Assembly: GCA_001586965.3 (NCBI GenBank)
Contig: LUCW03000109.1
Coordinates: forward strand, 1-40,626
Reading direction: 5' to 3'
Length of the DNA: 40,626 nt
Origin: Sphaeroforma sirkka
Lineage: Eukaryota; Opisthokonta; Ichthyosporea; Ichthyophonida
Shown here one piece after another: positions 20,801 through 33,500 of this stretch. Position 1 is the first letter of the stretch. Every line of letters starts with the position of its first letter. Under the pieces are notes generated by a model. That model saw only the letters and a list, made by a program, of their open reading frames with translations. It was not told the DNA's origin and did not search any database. The translations under genes were made by a program, and so were the position numbers.

Positions 20801-22411
20801 TTTCTGGCCGATGATGAATTGTCCTTCAAAGACTTGACTGGGTCTGCTGATGAGAAGCACTTCCGCGCAGCCATGAGAGACGAGCTACGTTCAATGCTGA
20901 AGATGAAGGTTTGGAAACTTCAGCAGCGCTGCAAGGCCCGGACAAAGCCTCTGGGACTCAAGTGGGTTCTCACTCTCAAGCGTGATGAAAGCGGCGCAGT
21001 TATACGACAAAAAAGCCCGCCTATGTGCGAAGGGATTTGCACAACAGTATGGTCGAGATTATGTGGAGACATCGTCACCTGTAGTCACAAAAGAGACTGT
21101 GCGTGCATGTTTGGCTATCGCTGCATCTGAGAACTTAGATGTATTGCAGTTCGATGTCAAAACTGCATTTTGCATGGTAATTTGGAAGAGTACGTCTGCT
21201 CGGAGATCCCCACTGGTTTCGTTGAACTAGTCGGTGATTTACTAAGTGATGAGGATCACCAATTGATTAAGGAGGGTGCTATTTGCGAGCTGAAGAAGAG
21301 TATCTATGGACTCAAGCAAGCCGGATTATGTTGGTTTGTGCGCTTCAGAGATTTCCTCGTTAATGATGTTGGATTCCGGCCAAGTCTTACGGACCCTTGT
21401 CTCTTTATTCGGAAGAACTGCTTTCTGGTACTTTATGTTGATGACGGTTTGATATTTTCGACTTCACGTCGAATGGGGGAGAAGATATTGAAGAAGATCG
21501 AGACAGAGTTCGACGTCAAGTCGATGGGGTTCCACGGTTTTTTCCTCGGATGGAAAATTGATATGTCTGGAAGAGGAATTTTCATCTCGCAGCCGGCATA
21601 TATTGAGAAGCTAGCGCAGAAGTATGGACCATTGAAAAGGGTCAGTACACCTATGAGTACATCTTTCGACGTGAATCGGCCTGGTACATTGGTGCAGGAT
21701 TCAGACTACCGTGGTATCATAGGTTCCCTTATGTTTGCAGCTGTGGGTACGCGTCCTGATATTGCTTTTGCGACAAGTTCACTGAGCCGATACCTTGACC
21801 AGCCGACTAAGGCGAGAGAGGCTGCCGCAAGAAATCTGTGCGGATACTTGGAGGCTACCAAACACTGGGGAATCTTCTATGAAGCCGGGAACGACTTGAA
21901 ACTTTGTGCGTATGCCGATGCAAGCTATGGAGGCGAAGAAAGACAAAAGCGATCTCGTTCTGGCTATCTGGTATTCATCACAAATGCCCCAGTCTACTGG
22001 GGGCGCGCCGTCAGACACTTGTCACCCTAAGTACTTCTGAGGCAGAGTATGTCAGTCTTGCAGAGTCTTGCCGTGATGTAAAAACTGCTTTGAATTTGCT
22101 ATCTGAGCTAGGACGAGCCACTGATCAATCTGTAGTTTGTTACGAGGACAATCAGACTGCTAAGAAGATGGCTGAGGAATTGACCACCAAGCGCAGTAAG
22201 CATATTGATATCAAATATCATTATGTGCGAGAGTTATGTGCAAAGAAGATCATCTCATTGGAGGACTGCCGGTCTGAGTTGATGGTTGCTGATGCCTTGA
22301 CCAAGGCATTGCCTAAGGTTGCTTTCGTGAAGCACCGAAGTCATATGATGAAACGCCGCGCTGCTACCGATGTGCTGTCGTGTCTACATCTCTTTGTCGT
22401 TGTGGCTAGTT
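17805..22411 (+). pseudogene. gag-pol: Copia-1 gag-pol of copy B
   Basis: The start is the ATG at 17805 (MKYVEPKLKDATG), shared by all copies. Gag covers about 17805-18470. Two CCHC zinc knuckles lie at about 18479-18520 and 18535-18576. An Asp/Ser-rich linker (18585-18880) comes before the protease, with LVVDTGASKH near 18985-19020. GAG-pre-integrase with its His/Cys pairs (WHHRLGHVS, CRACVQGK) spans about 19410-19545. The integrase core runs from LYVDIFE near 19630 through HSDRGGEF near 19820-19845 to NGRCERAHRT near 19923-19950. A second acidic linker is at 20340-20530. RT runs from about 20870 with YGLKQ near 21305 and LYVDDGLIF near 21430-21455. RNase H starts at LCAYADASYGG near 21900 and ends past KHIDIKYHYVRE near 22200. 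The protein would make virus-like particles and copy and insert the element. It is a fossil with about half a dozen breaks. Confidence 0.93.
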
Positions 22412-22462
22412 TGTGGGGAGATACATATCGAATGATGTCCGATGACTATGTCTTGCGTCCAT

Positions 22463-22470
22463 GGGGGGAG
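22463..22470 (+). other. Polypurine tract of copy B
   Basis: GGGGGGAG abuts the TG of the 3' LTR, as expected for the plus-strand primer of an LTR element. Confidence 0.8.
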
Positions 22471-22926
22471 TGTAGAAAAAATCATATTGTCAAAGGTGAA
22501 TGATGTTTAAGTGTTGGACTCAGACCTAGTCCATCGAGGAACCACTTATCTAACGATATTTTTTGTATGTTGTGTTTACGAATGTATTTCGTAGGCCGAT
22601 TGTGTTTGACCTATTAAATGTGTAATTTTGTTACAGGTGTCATTTGATAGGAAATGGGTTTTCCTTTCATATGACACCTTATTCAAGTTGTTTGAGTGAA
22701 TATTCATTGAGTTATGAGTCTTGGAAGTTTAAGTGTATTTGAAGAAATTGTGTTTGTATTTTTAGAGATGGAATCTAAAAATAGATCGCGCACGTCCGTT
22801 GGAATTTCTTTGGCAAAGGAATTTTTTCGAGCCGAAAGGGCCGTTCAATTTTGACGAAAAAAAATAGTATAAATACGGAATACAAAAGTAAATAAAGAGC
22901 ACTTTCACAGAGTTGAAAAATTCACA
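22471..22926 (+). repeat. Copia-1 copy B, 3' LTR
   Basis: 456 bp, TG...CA, the partner of 17171-17620, with the palindrome at 22635-22679. Its right edge at 22926 is followed at once by GGATCC and copia-1 internal sequence instead of host DNA. Confidence 0.95.
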
Positions 22927-25570
22927 GGATCCAGCTGGTCTGTCAATCGCTGAAGCTAGAATTGGAGAACACAATCAGCGAACATTCGGCGTTTGCATTG
23001 CTGGGCGTGGGTGATCTGGTCTGATCTGCTAACGAGCTTGTGGTTGACAGCAACAGGTGCCAGCAAGCATGTTGTTGTATTGGAGGATGCTCTGCAGCCT
23101 GCAGTGAGACCCTCTAACAAGCGATTGACCGGGCTTGGCAACACTAAAACTGCATGCAGATGGTGAGGGAGAGTTGCGCGGCTGTCCTGAGACTGGTTTA
23201 AGCTCTTCTCATTCCTGGGAAAGGCGGGTGTTCAACTTTTATCCGTACGACAGCTTGTTAAGAACGGCTGGAAGGCGACGTGCGAGAAGAACGACTGCAC
23301 GTTTATATTTGATCCGCAGTTGGTGGTTTGGTGAAAGCAACGGTTAAACAAGGGCTATCAGTCTCGTTTCCTGAAGGATCTGAAGTCGCCCGTCAACTTC
23401 TTGAGCACATTCGGCTACAAAAGATTATCGATGAAGAAGAAAAGGCCTTTGTGGCATCGATGATGGTGAAACTTCAGATATGCTCATGTGGCATCATAGA
23501 CTTGGCCATGTAAGCTTGGAACTGATAAAAGAGACAATGGTTTGCGCAGGAATGGAGAAAGTTGCCAGACGTTGGGGTGAGAAGCTTCCCTTCTAGGAGC
23601 TTGAGTGACTAGGCTGAGATGACATCAGGCCAGAATTACTTCCGCAAGTTGGTCGGGTCGAAGGGTAAACGTAAACTCTGTGGTTCTAGAAGTTCCGGGA
23701 TCGAAGCTGTACGTAGATATCTTCGAGACCTCGAAGACACCATCACTCACTGGAAAACAATCGGTCTCCAGGTTCTTGACGATGCAACGGACCACTACTG
23801 GTGTTTTTATGCTGAAGCAAAAAGAGTGATGCGACTGCTGCAATGCGTCACTTGCTGGACACTGAATTTGCAGTGTTGAAGCGATTCCCGAAGAAGGCTC
23901 ATAGTGATAGAGGGGCGAGTTGTCAACGAGACTTGGAAGTCTATGCTATCAGCAAGAGGCATAAAGCAGAGTTTGACGGCAGCACGTACTCCTGAACATA
24001 ATGGAAGATGTGAGCGTGCACATCGAACCCCTAATTGAGATGGCCGGGTTCTTCTACTGCAGGCTGGACTGGGCGATGAGTTTTTTGGCTTGAAGCGGTT
24101 ACCTATGCTTGTTGGTTGATCAACGTAATGCCACAACGAGGTGGTGCTAAGTCGCGGCTACCCGGAACTATGGAAGGAGTCGATAAACCTGATTTGAAGG
24201 AGACAACAATTCCTTTGGTGCGAAAGTATATTTCTTGACCGGAAAACATAACAAGAAATTCGGCAAGATTGGGTCAGGAAGGTATTTTACTAGGTCCCAG
24301 GAATACTGTTGGCGGCAGTATGCGAATTTACAACCTGCAGAGACAAAGCGTGTTGATCGCTAGTCAATGATTATCGCCTTGAGCCCACGATTGCCAGTCA
24401 CGTTGAAAGGGTGCCAAAGTCAATAATTCCGAGGGTGACGAACGATAGTATTGATGATGATGGTGAAGAGCAAGTGACCGATGGCAACAGGATACTTCAG
24501 CGTCAGAATCAGATACGGATAGTGATGGAGATGGTCCCATGGATGATGCCGCCGACGATGATGTTAATATTTTCAACTCTGTGAAAGTGCTCTTTAGGTT
24601 TGACTTTTGTATTCCGTATTTATACTATTTTTCGTCAAAATTGAACGGCCCTTTCAATCACTCGAAAACGTGATTTGCCAAAGAAATTCCAACGGAGGTG
24701 GCAGATCTATTTTTTAGATTCCATCTCGTAGAAAATACAAACACAATTTCTTCAAATACACTTAAACTTCCAAGACTCATAACGGAATGAATATTCACTC
24801 AAACAACTTGAATAAGGTGTCATATGAAAGGGAAACCCCATTTCCTATCAAATGACACCTGAAACAAACGAGATCGTAATACGAGATCATGAAGAATCTA
24901 ACTTTGGATTTCTGGCCGATGAACACAAAGACTTGACTGGGTCTAAATGAACACTTCAAAACCATGTTAGATAATCGGTTCCTCGATGGACTAGGTCTGG
25001 AGTCCAACACTTAAACATCATTCACCTTTGACAATATGATGAGTGGGTTCTCACTCTCCCCCATGGACGCGCAGTGATATAGTCATCGGACATCATTCGA
25101 TATGTATCTCCCCCACAAACTAGCCACAACGACAAAGAGACATAGTCACGACAGCACACTGTGCGTGCAGTTTGGCGTTTCATCATATGAACTTGGATGT
25201 GCTTCACGTTCGAAGCAACCTTAGGCAATGCCTTGGTCAAGGCATCAGCAACCATCAACTCAGACCGGCAGTCCTCCAATGAGATGATCTTCTTTGCGCA
25301 TAACTCTCGCACATAATGATATTTGATATCAATATGCTTACTGCGCTTGATGGTCAATTCCTCAGCCATCTTCTTAGCAGTCTGATTTCCTGCGAGCAGA
25401 TTGATCAGTGATTGTCAGTCAATATCTATAGGCTCAGATAGCAAGCCGATTGATATGTTCATTTGTGCGCTTCAGAGATTTCCTCGTTAATGAAGACTCC
25501 GGCCAAGTCTTGCAAGACCCTGACATACTCTGCCTCAGAAGTACTTAGGGTGACTTTATGTTGATGACAG
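22927..25570 (+). mobile_element. Copia-1 copy C, noisy internal piece, interleaved with copy D from about 24566
   Basis: From 22927 the plus strand follows copy B internal sequence from about 18886 onward: protease, pre-integrase and integrase regions, up to the acidic linker (about 20470 in B). It carries many more small differences than any other copy, far above the 1-3 percent seen elsewhere. From about 24566 the copy D LTR in the opposite orientation begins, yet blocks of plus-strand copy C go on between its bases at the same pace, as far as the RT catalytic box (25554-25568 matches 21431-21445 of B). No LTR belongs to this piece. It is a heavily broken fossil or a product of a faulty consensus. 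Confidence 0.75.
24567..25040 (-). repeat. Copia-1 copy D, 3' LTR, mixed with copy C sequence
   Basis: Most of the stretch follows the family LTR on the minus strand (palindrome region near 24817-24860, terminal ACAATATGAT near 25031-25040), but it includes blocks of plus-strand copia-1 internal sequence. The largest is 24868-24944, which follows 20761-20845 of copy B. Confidence 0.8.
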
Positions 25571-28500
25571 CGCCCCCCAGTAGACTGGGGCACTTGTGAT
25601 GAATACCAGATAGCCAGAACGAGATCGCTTGTCTTTCTCCCCCCCCATAGCTTGCATCGGACACAAAGTTTTCAAGTCGTTCCCGGCTTCATAGAAGATT
25701 CCCCTCAGTGTTTGGTAGCCTCCAAGTATCCGCACAGAATTTCATGCAGCAGCCTCTCGCCTTAGTCGGCTGGTCAAGGTATCGGCTCAGTGAACTTGTC
25801 GCAAAAGCAATATCAGGACGCGTACCCACAGCTGCAAACAGCAAGGGAACCTATGATACCACGGTAGTCTGAATCCTGCACCAATGTACCAGGCCGATTC
25901 CCTCGATCACGTGAAAGATGTACTCATAGGTGTACTGATCTTTTCAATGGTCCATACTTCTGCGCTAGCTTCTCAATATATGCCGGCTGCGAGATGAAAA
26001 TTCCTCTTTTCAGACATATCAATTTTCCATCCGAGGAAAAACCGTGGAGACCCCATCGACTTGACGTCGAAACTCTGTCTCGATCTTCTTCAATATCTTC
26101 TCCCCATTCGACGTGAAGTCGAAAATATCAAACCGTCATCAACATAAAGTACCAGAAAGCAGTTCTTCCGAATAAAGAGACAAGGGTCCGTAAGACTTGG
26201 CCGGAATCCAACATCATTAACGAGGAAATCTCTGAAGCGCACAAACCAACATAATCCGGCTTTGCTTGAGTCCATAGATACTCTTCTTCAGCTCGCAAAT
26301 AGCAGCACCCTCCTTAATCAACTGGTGATCCTCATCACTTAGTAAATCACCAACTATTTCAACGAAACCAGTGGGGATCTCCGAGCAGACGTACTCTTCC
26401 AAATTACCATGCAAAATGCAGTTTTGACATCGAACTGCAATACATCCAAGTTCTCAGATGCAGCGATAGCCAAACATGCACGCACAGTCTCTTTTGTGAC
26501 TACTGGTGACGATGTCTCCACATAATCTCGACCATACTGTTGTGCAAATCCCTTCGCACATAGGCGGGCTTTATGTCGTATCACTGCGCCGCTTTCATCA
26601 CGCTTGAGAGTGAGAACCCACTTGAGTCCCAGAGGCTTTGTCCGGGCCTTGCAGCGCTGCTGAAGTTTCCAAACCTTCATCTTCAGCATTGAACGTAGCT
26701 CGTCTCTCATGGCTGCGCGGAAGTGCTTCTCATCAGCAGACCCAGTCAAGTCTTTGAAGGACAATTCATCATCGGCCAGAAATCCAAAGTTAGATTCTTC
26801 ATGATCTCGTTTACGATCTCGTCGAAGTTTCGAAGTTTGTCGAGGTGGGGTTCCACTTGATTGACGTTCACGTTTTCTCTCCGAGTCCAAGTCCGTACGA
26901 GCCTTAGAGCTGATCCGCGGGGACATCATGTCATTGGCTCGGTCGCGTGTACGATCTACGCGGGTTTTCAATCGCCTGCCACCTCTCGTAGGTGTAATGC
27001 TTACCAGGCAAATCACGTTTCTGGTGATTGAGTGGGCGGCGAGCATAACCAGGATACTCACCGGGTCCTGATTCATCACCTCCATCAGTAGATGATTCAT
27101 CCATAGTGACATCATCGTCGGCGGCATCATCCATGGGACCATCTCCATCACTATCCGTATCTGATTCTGACGCTGAAGTATCCTTGTTGCCATCACTTGC
27201 TCCTACTTCATCGTCAATACTATCATCGTCACCCTCGGAATTATTGACTTTGACCCTTTCAACGTGACTGGCAATCGTGGGCTCAAGGCGATAATCTCGA
27301 CTATTCACAACACGCTTTGTCTCTAGGTTGTAAATTCGCATACTGCCGCCAACAGTAGTTAAGGCTAGGACCTAGTAAAATACCTTCCTGACCCTTCTTG
27401 CCGAATTTCTTGTTATGTTTTCCGGTCAAGAAATATACTTTCGCACCCAGTGAATTGTTGTCTGCGACAAATCAGGTTTAACTCCTGACCATAGTTCCGC
27501 CCGCGACTTAGCACCACCTCGTTGTGGCATTACGTTGATCAACCAACAAGCATAGGTAACCGCTTCAAGCCAAAACTCATCGCCCAGTCCAGCCTGCAGT
27601 AGAAGAACCCGGGCCATCTCGATTAGGGTTCGATGTGCACGCTCACATCTTCCATTATGTTCAGGAGTACGTGCTGCCGTCAAACTCTGCTTTATGCCTC
27701 TTGCTGATAGCATAGACTTCCAAGTCTCGTTGACAAACTCCCCCCCTCTATCACTATGAGCCTTCTTCGGGAATCGCTTCAACACTGCAAATTCAGTGTC
27801 CAGCAAGTGACGCATTGCAGCAGTCGCATCACTCTTTTGCTTCAGGCCCAAACACCAGTAGTGGTCCGTTGCATCGTCAAGAACCTGGAGACCGAATTGT
27901 TTTCCAGTGAGTGACGGTGTCTTCGAGGTCTCGAAGATATCTACGTACGTACAGCTTCGATCCCGGAACTTCTAGAACCACAGATTTACGTTTACCCTTC
28001 GACCCGACCAACTTGGTGAGTAATTCTGGCCCGTGTCATCTTGCCCTGCACGCAAGCTCTACAGAAGGGAAGCTTCTCACCCCAACGTCTGGCAACTTTC
28101 TCCATTCCTGCGCAAACCATTGTCTCTTTCATCAGTTCCAAGCTTACATGGCCAAGTCTATGATGCCACATGAGCATATCTGCTTCACCATCATCGGATG
28201 CCACAAGGGCCTTATCTTCATCGATAATCTTTGTACCCGAATGTGCTCGGTTGACGGGCGACTTCAGATCCTTCAGGGAAACGATGTATAGCCCTTGTCT
28301 AACCGTTGCTTTCACCAAACCACCCTGCGGATCAAATAATGTGCAGTCGTTCTTCTCGCACGTCGCCTTCCAGCCGTTCTTAACAAGCTGTCGTACGGAT
28401 AAAAGTTGAACACCCGCCTTAGGAATGAGAAGAGCTAAACCAGTCTCAGGACAGCCGCGCAACTCTCCCTCACCATCTGCATGCAGTTTAGTGTTGCCAA

Positions 28501-29776
28501 GCCCGGTCAATCGCTTGTTAGAGGGTCTCACTGCAGACAGAGCATCCTCCAATACAACAACATGCTTGCTGGCACCTGTGTCAACCACAAGCTCGTTAGC
28601 AGATAAGACCAGATCACCCACGCCCAGCAATGCAAACGCCGAATGTTCGCTGATTGTGTTCTCCAATTCAGCTTCAGCGATTGAGGTGACGGATCCATCC
28701 ACAAGTAGATCATCCTCGGCAAAGGTGTCATCATCGTCGAGTGTAGTACAGTTATCTTCATCTGTAGCTGAGATAAAGCCACCCTGAACTTCATAATCCG
28801 ATGAAAAACCTCCAGATAGCAACCCGGGTGGAGCATCCAATTCATCATCAAATTTGCTCTCGGCATCGGAAGAATCAGAATCGGTGGAATCACACATCAA
28901 GGCCGGCATACCATCATCACTGTCGGAATCTCCGTCATCACCGATCGCCATCAATCCAAATCCGAAATAGCCATTGTCATCATCATTCTCATCGTCGAGA
29001 TCTGGGCAGTCTCGTTTGATATGCCCTGGTTTCTTGCAATTCAAACACGCCATCTTACCACGACAATTAGCCGAGTATGCCCGGGCTTAAGGCACTTGAA
29101 ACAAGTAAGCTCCCGGCCATCTCTCTACTACCAAAGTCACCTCTTGGTCGGTCGAAACCACCTCCTCGTCGACCCTTCTGGGCTTGGTAGTTACCCTTGT
29201 GATATCGTCCATTAGCATAAAGACCGATATCTTCGTCGTCGTTGTCATCATCGTAGACACCGAGTCCAGTCTCAAACACAATGGCGGCTTCCTTCACTTG
29301 CTCATAGCTGAATCGATTTCCGTTTGCAAACTTCGCATTCAAGTCAATCTTCAGCGGCGCAAACTGACGTGGAAGGCCCTTCATGAAGGATATGCGTTTC
29401 CGAATGTTAGTCAACTCATCCCCTGACCTGCAAGCTGGCCAAATAGAATCTCACATCGGTCGGCGAGTTCAGCAACATTTTCTCCATCGTTCATCTTCAT
29501 CCTATCTAACTTTGAGTCAACGCGTCCAGATTGGCCTCCGTCTGGCGGTTCATTGCGGTAGCGATCTGGGCCAAGGCAACTGCAGGGTTATCAGTGTTAC
29601 GGACGTATCCAAGACAACAGTCTTCAACGCTCTGGACAATCATGGAGTAGGCAATCTCCCTCTCACGGTCTGTAGCGGCATTGAAGACGGCCTTTTTCCT
29701 TCAGCTTAGCTTCCATCTTCAACTTCCAGTTCGGGTAGCCGGTGGCATCCTTCAGTTTGGGCTCCACGTACTTCAT
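25140..29776 (-). pseudogene. gag-pol: Copia-1 gag-pol of copy D
   Basis: The gag start is at 29776 and the zinc knuckles lie at about 29010-29100. The Asp/Ser linker and protease (DTGASKH near 28570-28590) share an open stretch of 353 codons (27992-29053) with the pre-integrase region. The integrase core is at about 27430-28030, and the second acidic linker near 27060-27240. RT runs from about 26720 to 26090, with an open stretch of 280 codons over the linker and RT start (26354-27196). RNase H is at about 25200-25800, partly in the mixed zone. It is a fossil with eight or more breaks, of which some may be sequence error. Confidence 0.87.
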
Positions 29777-29800
29777 CCCTCTCGGTTTGGTGATCAGTGG

Positions 29801-29878
29801 TCTCTCTCTCTCTCAAATCAGCGCTCTCGCTCTCTCTCTCTCTCAGTTCTCTCTCTCTCTCTCTCTCAAATCAGCAGC

Positions 29879-29924
<46 letters not shown>
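29801..29924 (-). repeat. (CT)n minisatellite in the leader of copy D
   Basis: CT runs (GA on the coding strand) have two interruptions by AAATCAGC-type words. It is the same leader as in A, B and E with another unit number. Confidence 0.93.
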
Positions 29925-29926
<2 letters not shown>

Positions 29927-29984
29927 GGCACTCGAGTCCTTGGTCTCCAAAATTTCAAGCTTTTAGTCCCGTCCGCTGCTTCCA

Positions 29985-30488
29985 TGTGAATTTTTCAACT
30001 CTGTGAAAGTGCTCTTTATTACTTTTTTGTATTCCGTATTTATACTATTTTTCGTCAAAATTGAACGGCCCTTTCGGCTCGAAAATTTCCTTTGCCAAAG
30101 AAATTCCAACGGACGTGCGCGCGATCTTTTTTAGATTCCATCTCTAAAAAATACAAACACAATTTCTTCAAATAATAAACTTCCAAGACTCATAACTCAA
30201 TGAATACTTCACTCAAACACCCATTTCCTATCAAAACACCTGGTGTACATATAATAGGGAAACCCATTTCCTATCAAATGACACCTAAACACAAATTAAA
30301 CATTAGATAATAGGTCAAACACAATCGGCCTACAAAACCTACACGAAATACATACATATTAACGTATAAATGTCGAAAACATTCGTAACAACAACAAAAA
30401 ACATCGTTAGATAATCGGTTCCTCGATGGACTAGGTCTGAGTCCAACACTTAAACATCATTCACCTTTGACAATATGATTTTTCTACA
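29985..30488 (-). repeat. Single LTR shared by copies D and E
   Basis: 504 bp. The primer-binding site of D abuts its left edge (29967-29984) and the polypurine tract of E abuts its right edge (30489-30496), so one LTR serves as 5' LTR of D and 3' LTR of E. It is about 50 bp longer than the free LTRs. The extra length sits around the palindrome, where CCCATTTCCTATCAAA occurs twice (near 30219 and 30262). Confidence 0.92.
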
Positions 30489-30550
30489 CTCCCCATGGAC
30501 GCAAAGACATAGTCATCGGACATCATTCGATATGTATATCTCCCCACAAA

Positions 30551-33500
30551 CTAGCCACAACGACAAAGAGATGTAGACACGACAGCACATCGGTAGCAGC
30601 GGCGTTTCATCATATGACTTCGGTGCTTCACGAAAGCAACCTTAGGCAATGCCTTGGTCAAGGCATCAGCAACCATCAACTCAGACCGGCAGTCCTCCAA
30701 TGAGATGATCTTCTTTGCGCATAACTCTCGCACATAATGATATTTGATATCAATATGCTTACTGCGCTTGGTGGTCAATTCCTCAGCCATCTTCTTAGCA
30801 GTCTGATTGTCCTCGTAACAAACTACAGATTGATCAGTGGCTCGTCCTAGCTCAGATAGCAAATTAAAAAGCAGTTTTTTTTACGTCACGGCAAGACTCT
30901 GCAAGACTGACATACTCTGCCTCAGAAGTACTTAGGGTGACAAGTGTGTCTGGCGGCGCGCCCCCCAGTAGACTGGGGCATTTGTGATGAATACCAGATA
31001 GCCAGAACGAGATCGCTTGTCTTTCTCCCCCCATAGCTTGCATCGGCATACGCACAAAGTTTCAAGTCGTTCCCGGCTTCATAGAAGATTCCCCAGTGTT
31101 TGGTAGCCTCCAAGTATCCGCACAGATTTCTTGCGGCAGCCTCTCTCGCCTAGTAGTCGGCTGGTCAAGGTATCGGCTCAGTGAACTTGTCGCAAAAGCA
31201 ATATCAGGACGCGTACCCACAGCTGCAAACATAAGGGAACCTATGATACCACGGTAGTCTGAATCCTGCACCAATGTACCAGGCCGATTCACGTCGAAAG
31301 ATGTACTCATAGGTGTACTGACCCTTTTCAATGGTCCATACTTCTGCGCTAGCTTCTCAATATATGCCCGGCTGCGAGATGAAAATTCCTCTTTCAGACA
31401 TATCAATTTTCCATCCGAGGAAAAAAACCGTGGACCCCATCGACTTGACGTCGAACTCTGTCTCGATCTTCTTCAATATCTTCTCCCCATTCGACGTGAA
31501 GTCGAAAATATCAAACCGTCATCAACATAAAGTACCAGAAAGCAGTTCTTCCGAATAAAGAGACAAGGGTCCGTAAGACTTGGCCGGAATCCAACATCAT
31601 TAACGAGGAAATCTCTGAAGCGCACAAACCAACATAATCCGGCTTGCTTGAGTCCATAGATACTCTTCTTCAGCTCGCAAATAGCACCCTCCTTAATCAA
31701 CTGGTGATCCTCATCACTTAGTAAATCACCGACTATTTCAACGAAACCAGTGGGGATCTTCGAGCAGACGTACTCTTCCAAATTACCATGCAAAAAATGC
31801 AGTTTTGACATCGAACTGCAATACATCCAAGTTCTCAGATGCAGCGATAGCCAAACATGCACGCACAGTCTCTTTTGTGACTACTGGTGACGATGTCTCC
31901 ACATAATCTCGACCATACTGTTGTGCAAATCCCTTCGCACATAGGCGGCTTTTTATGTCGTATCACTGCGCCGCTTTCATCACGCTTGAGAGTGAGAACC
32001 CACTTGAGTCCCAGAGGCTTTGTCCGGGCCTTGCAGCGCTGCTGAAGTTTCCAAACCTTCATCTTCAGCATTGAACGTAGCTCGTCTCTCATGGCTGCGC
32101 GGAAGTGCTTTCTCATCAACAGACCCAGTCAAGTCTTTGAAGGACAATTCATCATCGGCCAGAAATCCAAAGTTAGATTCTTCATGATCTCGTTTACGAT
32201 CTCGTCGAAGTTTCGAAGTTTGTCGAGGTGGGGTTCCACTTGATTGACGTTCACGTTTTTCTCTCCGAGTCCAAGTCCGTACGAGCCTTAGAGCTGATCC
32301 GCGGGGACATCATGTCATTGGCTCGGTCGCGTGTACGATCTACGCGGGTTTTCAATCGCCTGCCACCTCTCGTAGGTGTCTGCTTACCAGGCAAATCACG
32401 TTTCTGGTGATTGAGTGGGCGGCGAGCATAACCAGGATGCTCACCGGGTCCTGATTCATCACCTCCATCAGTAGATGATTCATCCATAGTGACATCATCG
32501 TCGGCGGCATCATCCATGGGACCATCTCCATCACTATCCGTATCTGATTCTGACGCTGAAGTATCCTTGTTGCCATCACTTGCTCCTACTTCATCGTCAA
32601 TACTATCATCGTCACCCTCGGAATTATTGACTTTGACCCTTTCAACGTGACTGGCAATCGTGGGCTCAAGGCGATAATCTCGACTATTCACAACACGCTT
32701 TGTCTCTAGGTTGTAAATTCGCATACTGCCGCCAACAGTATTAAGGCTAGGACCTAGTAAAATACCTTCCTGACCCTTCTTGCCGAATTTCTTGTTATGT
32801 TTTCCGGTCAAGAAAATATACTTTCGCGCAAAAGGAATTGTTGTCTGCGACAAATCAGGTTTAACTCCTGACCATAGTTCCGCCCGCGACTTAGCACCAC
32901 CTCGTTGTGGCATTACGTTGATCAACCAACAAGCATAGGTAACCGCTTCAAGCCAAAACTCATCGCCCAGTCTAGCCTGCAGTAGAAGAACCCGGGCCAT
33001 CTCGATTAGGGTTCGATGTGCACGCTCACATCTTCCATTATGTTCAGGAGTACGTGCTGCCGTCAAACTCTGCTTTATGCCTCTTGCTGATAGCATAGAC
33101 TTCCAAGTCTCGTTGACAAACTCGCGCCCCTCTATCACTATGAGCCTTCTTCGGGAATCGCTTCAACACTGCAAATTCAGTGTCCAGCAAGTGACGCATT
33201 GCAGCAGTCGCATCACTCTTTTGCTTCAGGCCCAAACACCAGTAGTGGTCCGTTGCATCGTCAAGAACCTGGAGACCGAATTGTTTTCCAGTGAGTGACG
33301 GTGTCTTCGAGGTCTCGAAGATATCTACGTACAGCTTCGATCCCGGAACTTCTAGAACCACAGATTTACGTTTACCCCCTTCGACCCGACCAACTTGCGA
33401 GTAATTCTGGCCGTGTCATCTTGCCCTGCACGCAAGCTCTACAGAAGGGAAGCTTCTCACCCCAACGTCTGGCAACTTTCTCCATTCCTGCGCAAACCAT

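Larger units (their letters stand above)
17171..22926 (+). mobile_element. Copia-1 copy B, full-length LTR retrotransposon, best preserved copy
   Basis: 5.76 kb on the plus strand, with LTRs at 17171-17620 and 22471-22926, a primer-binding site, a GA-rich leader, gag-pol and a polypurine tract. By eye the LTRs differ by fewer than ten substitutions (about 2 percent), so it is young. It keeps the longest open stretch in the window, 679 codons, but has about half a dozen breaks. It has no target duplication: the left flank ends TAAAG and the right flank begins GGATC, which is itself copia-1 internal sequence. The right side is therefore rearranged or misjoined. Confidence 0.93.
24567..30488 (-). 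mobile_element. Copia-1 copy D, first unit of the tandem array
   Basis: A minus-strand copia-1 element. Its 3' LTR (24567 to about 25040) is mixed with copy C sequence. The interior runs to the primer-binding site near 29967-29984, and its 5' LTR (29985-30488) is at the same time the 3' LTR of copy E. From about 25950 to the right it is nearly identical to E and F. It is full length apart from the mixed left end, and broken, with some eight or more breaks. Confidence 0.85.

Noticed and set aside
22412-22470. Envelope-like gene between RNase H and the 3' LTR in copia-1
   Set aside because: Only about 60 bases separate the end of the coding region from the LTR in every copy; there is no room for such a gene.
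29681-30006. Open frames rich in Leu-Ser repeats over the CT leader (also near 35171-35383)
   Set aside because: They are translations of the CT microsatellite in the untranslated leader of copia-1 and antisense to the element.
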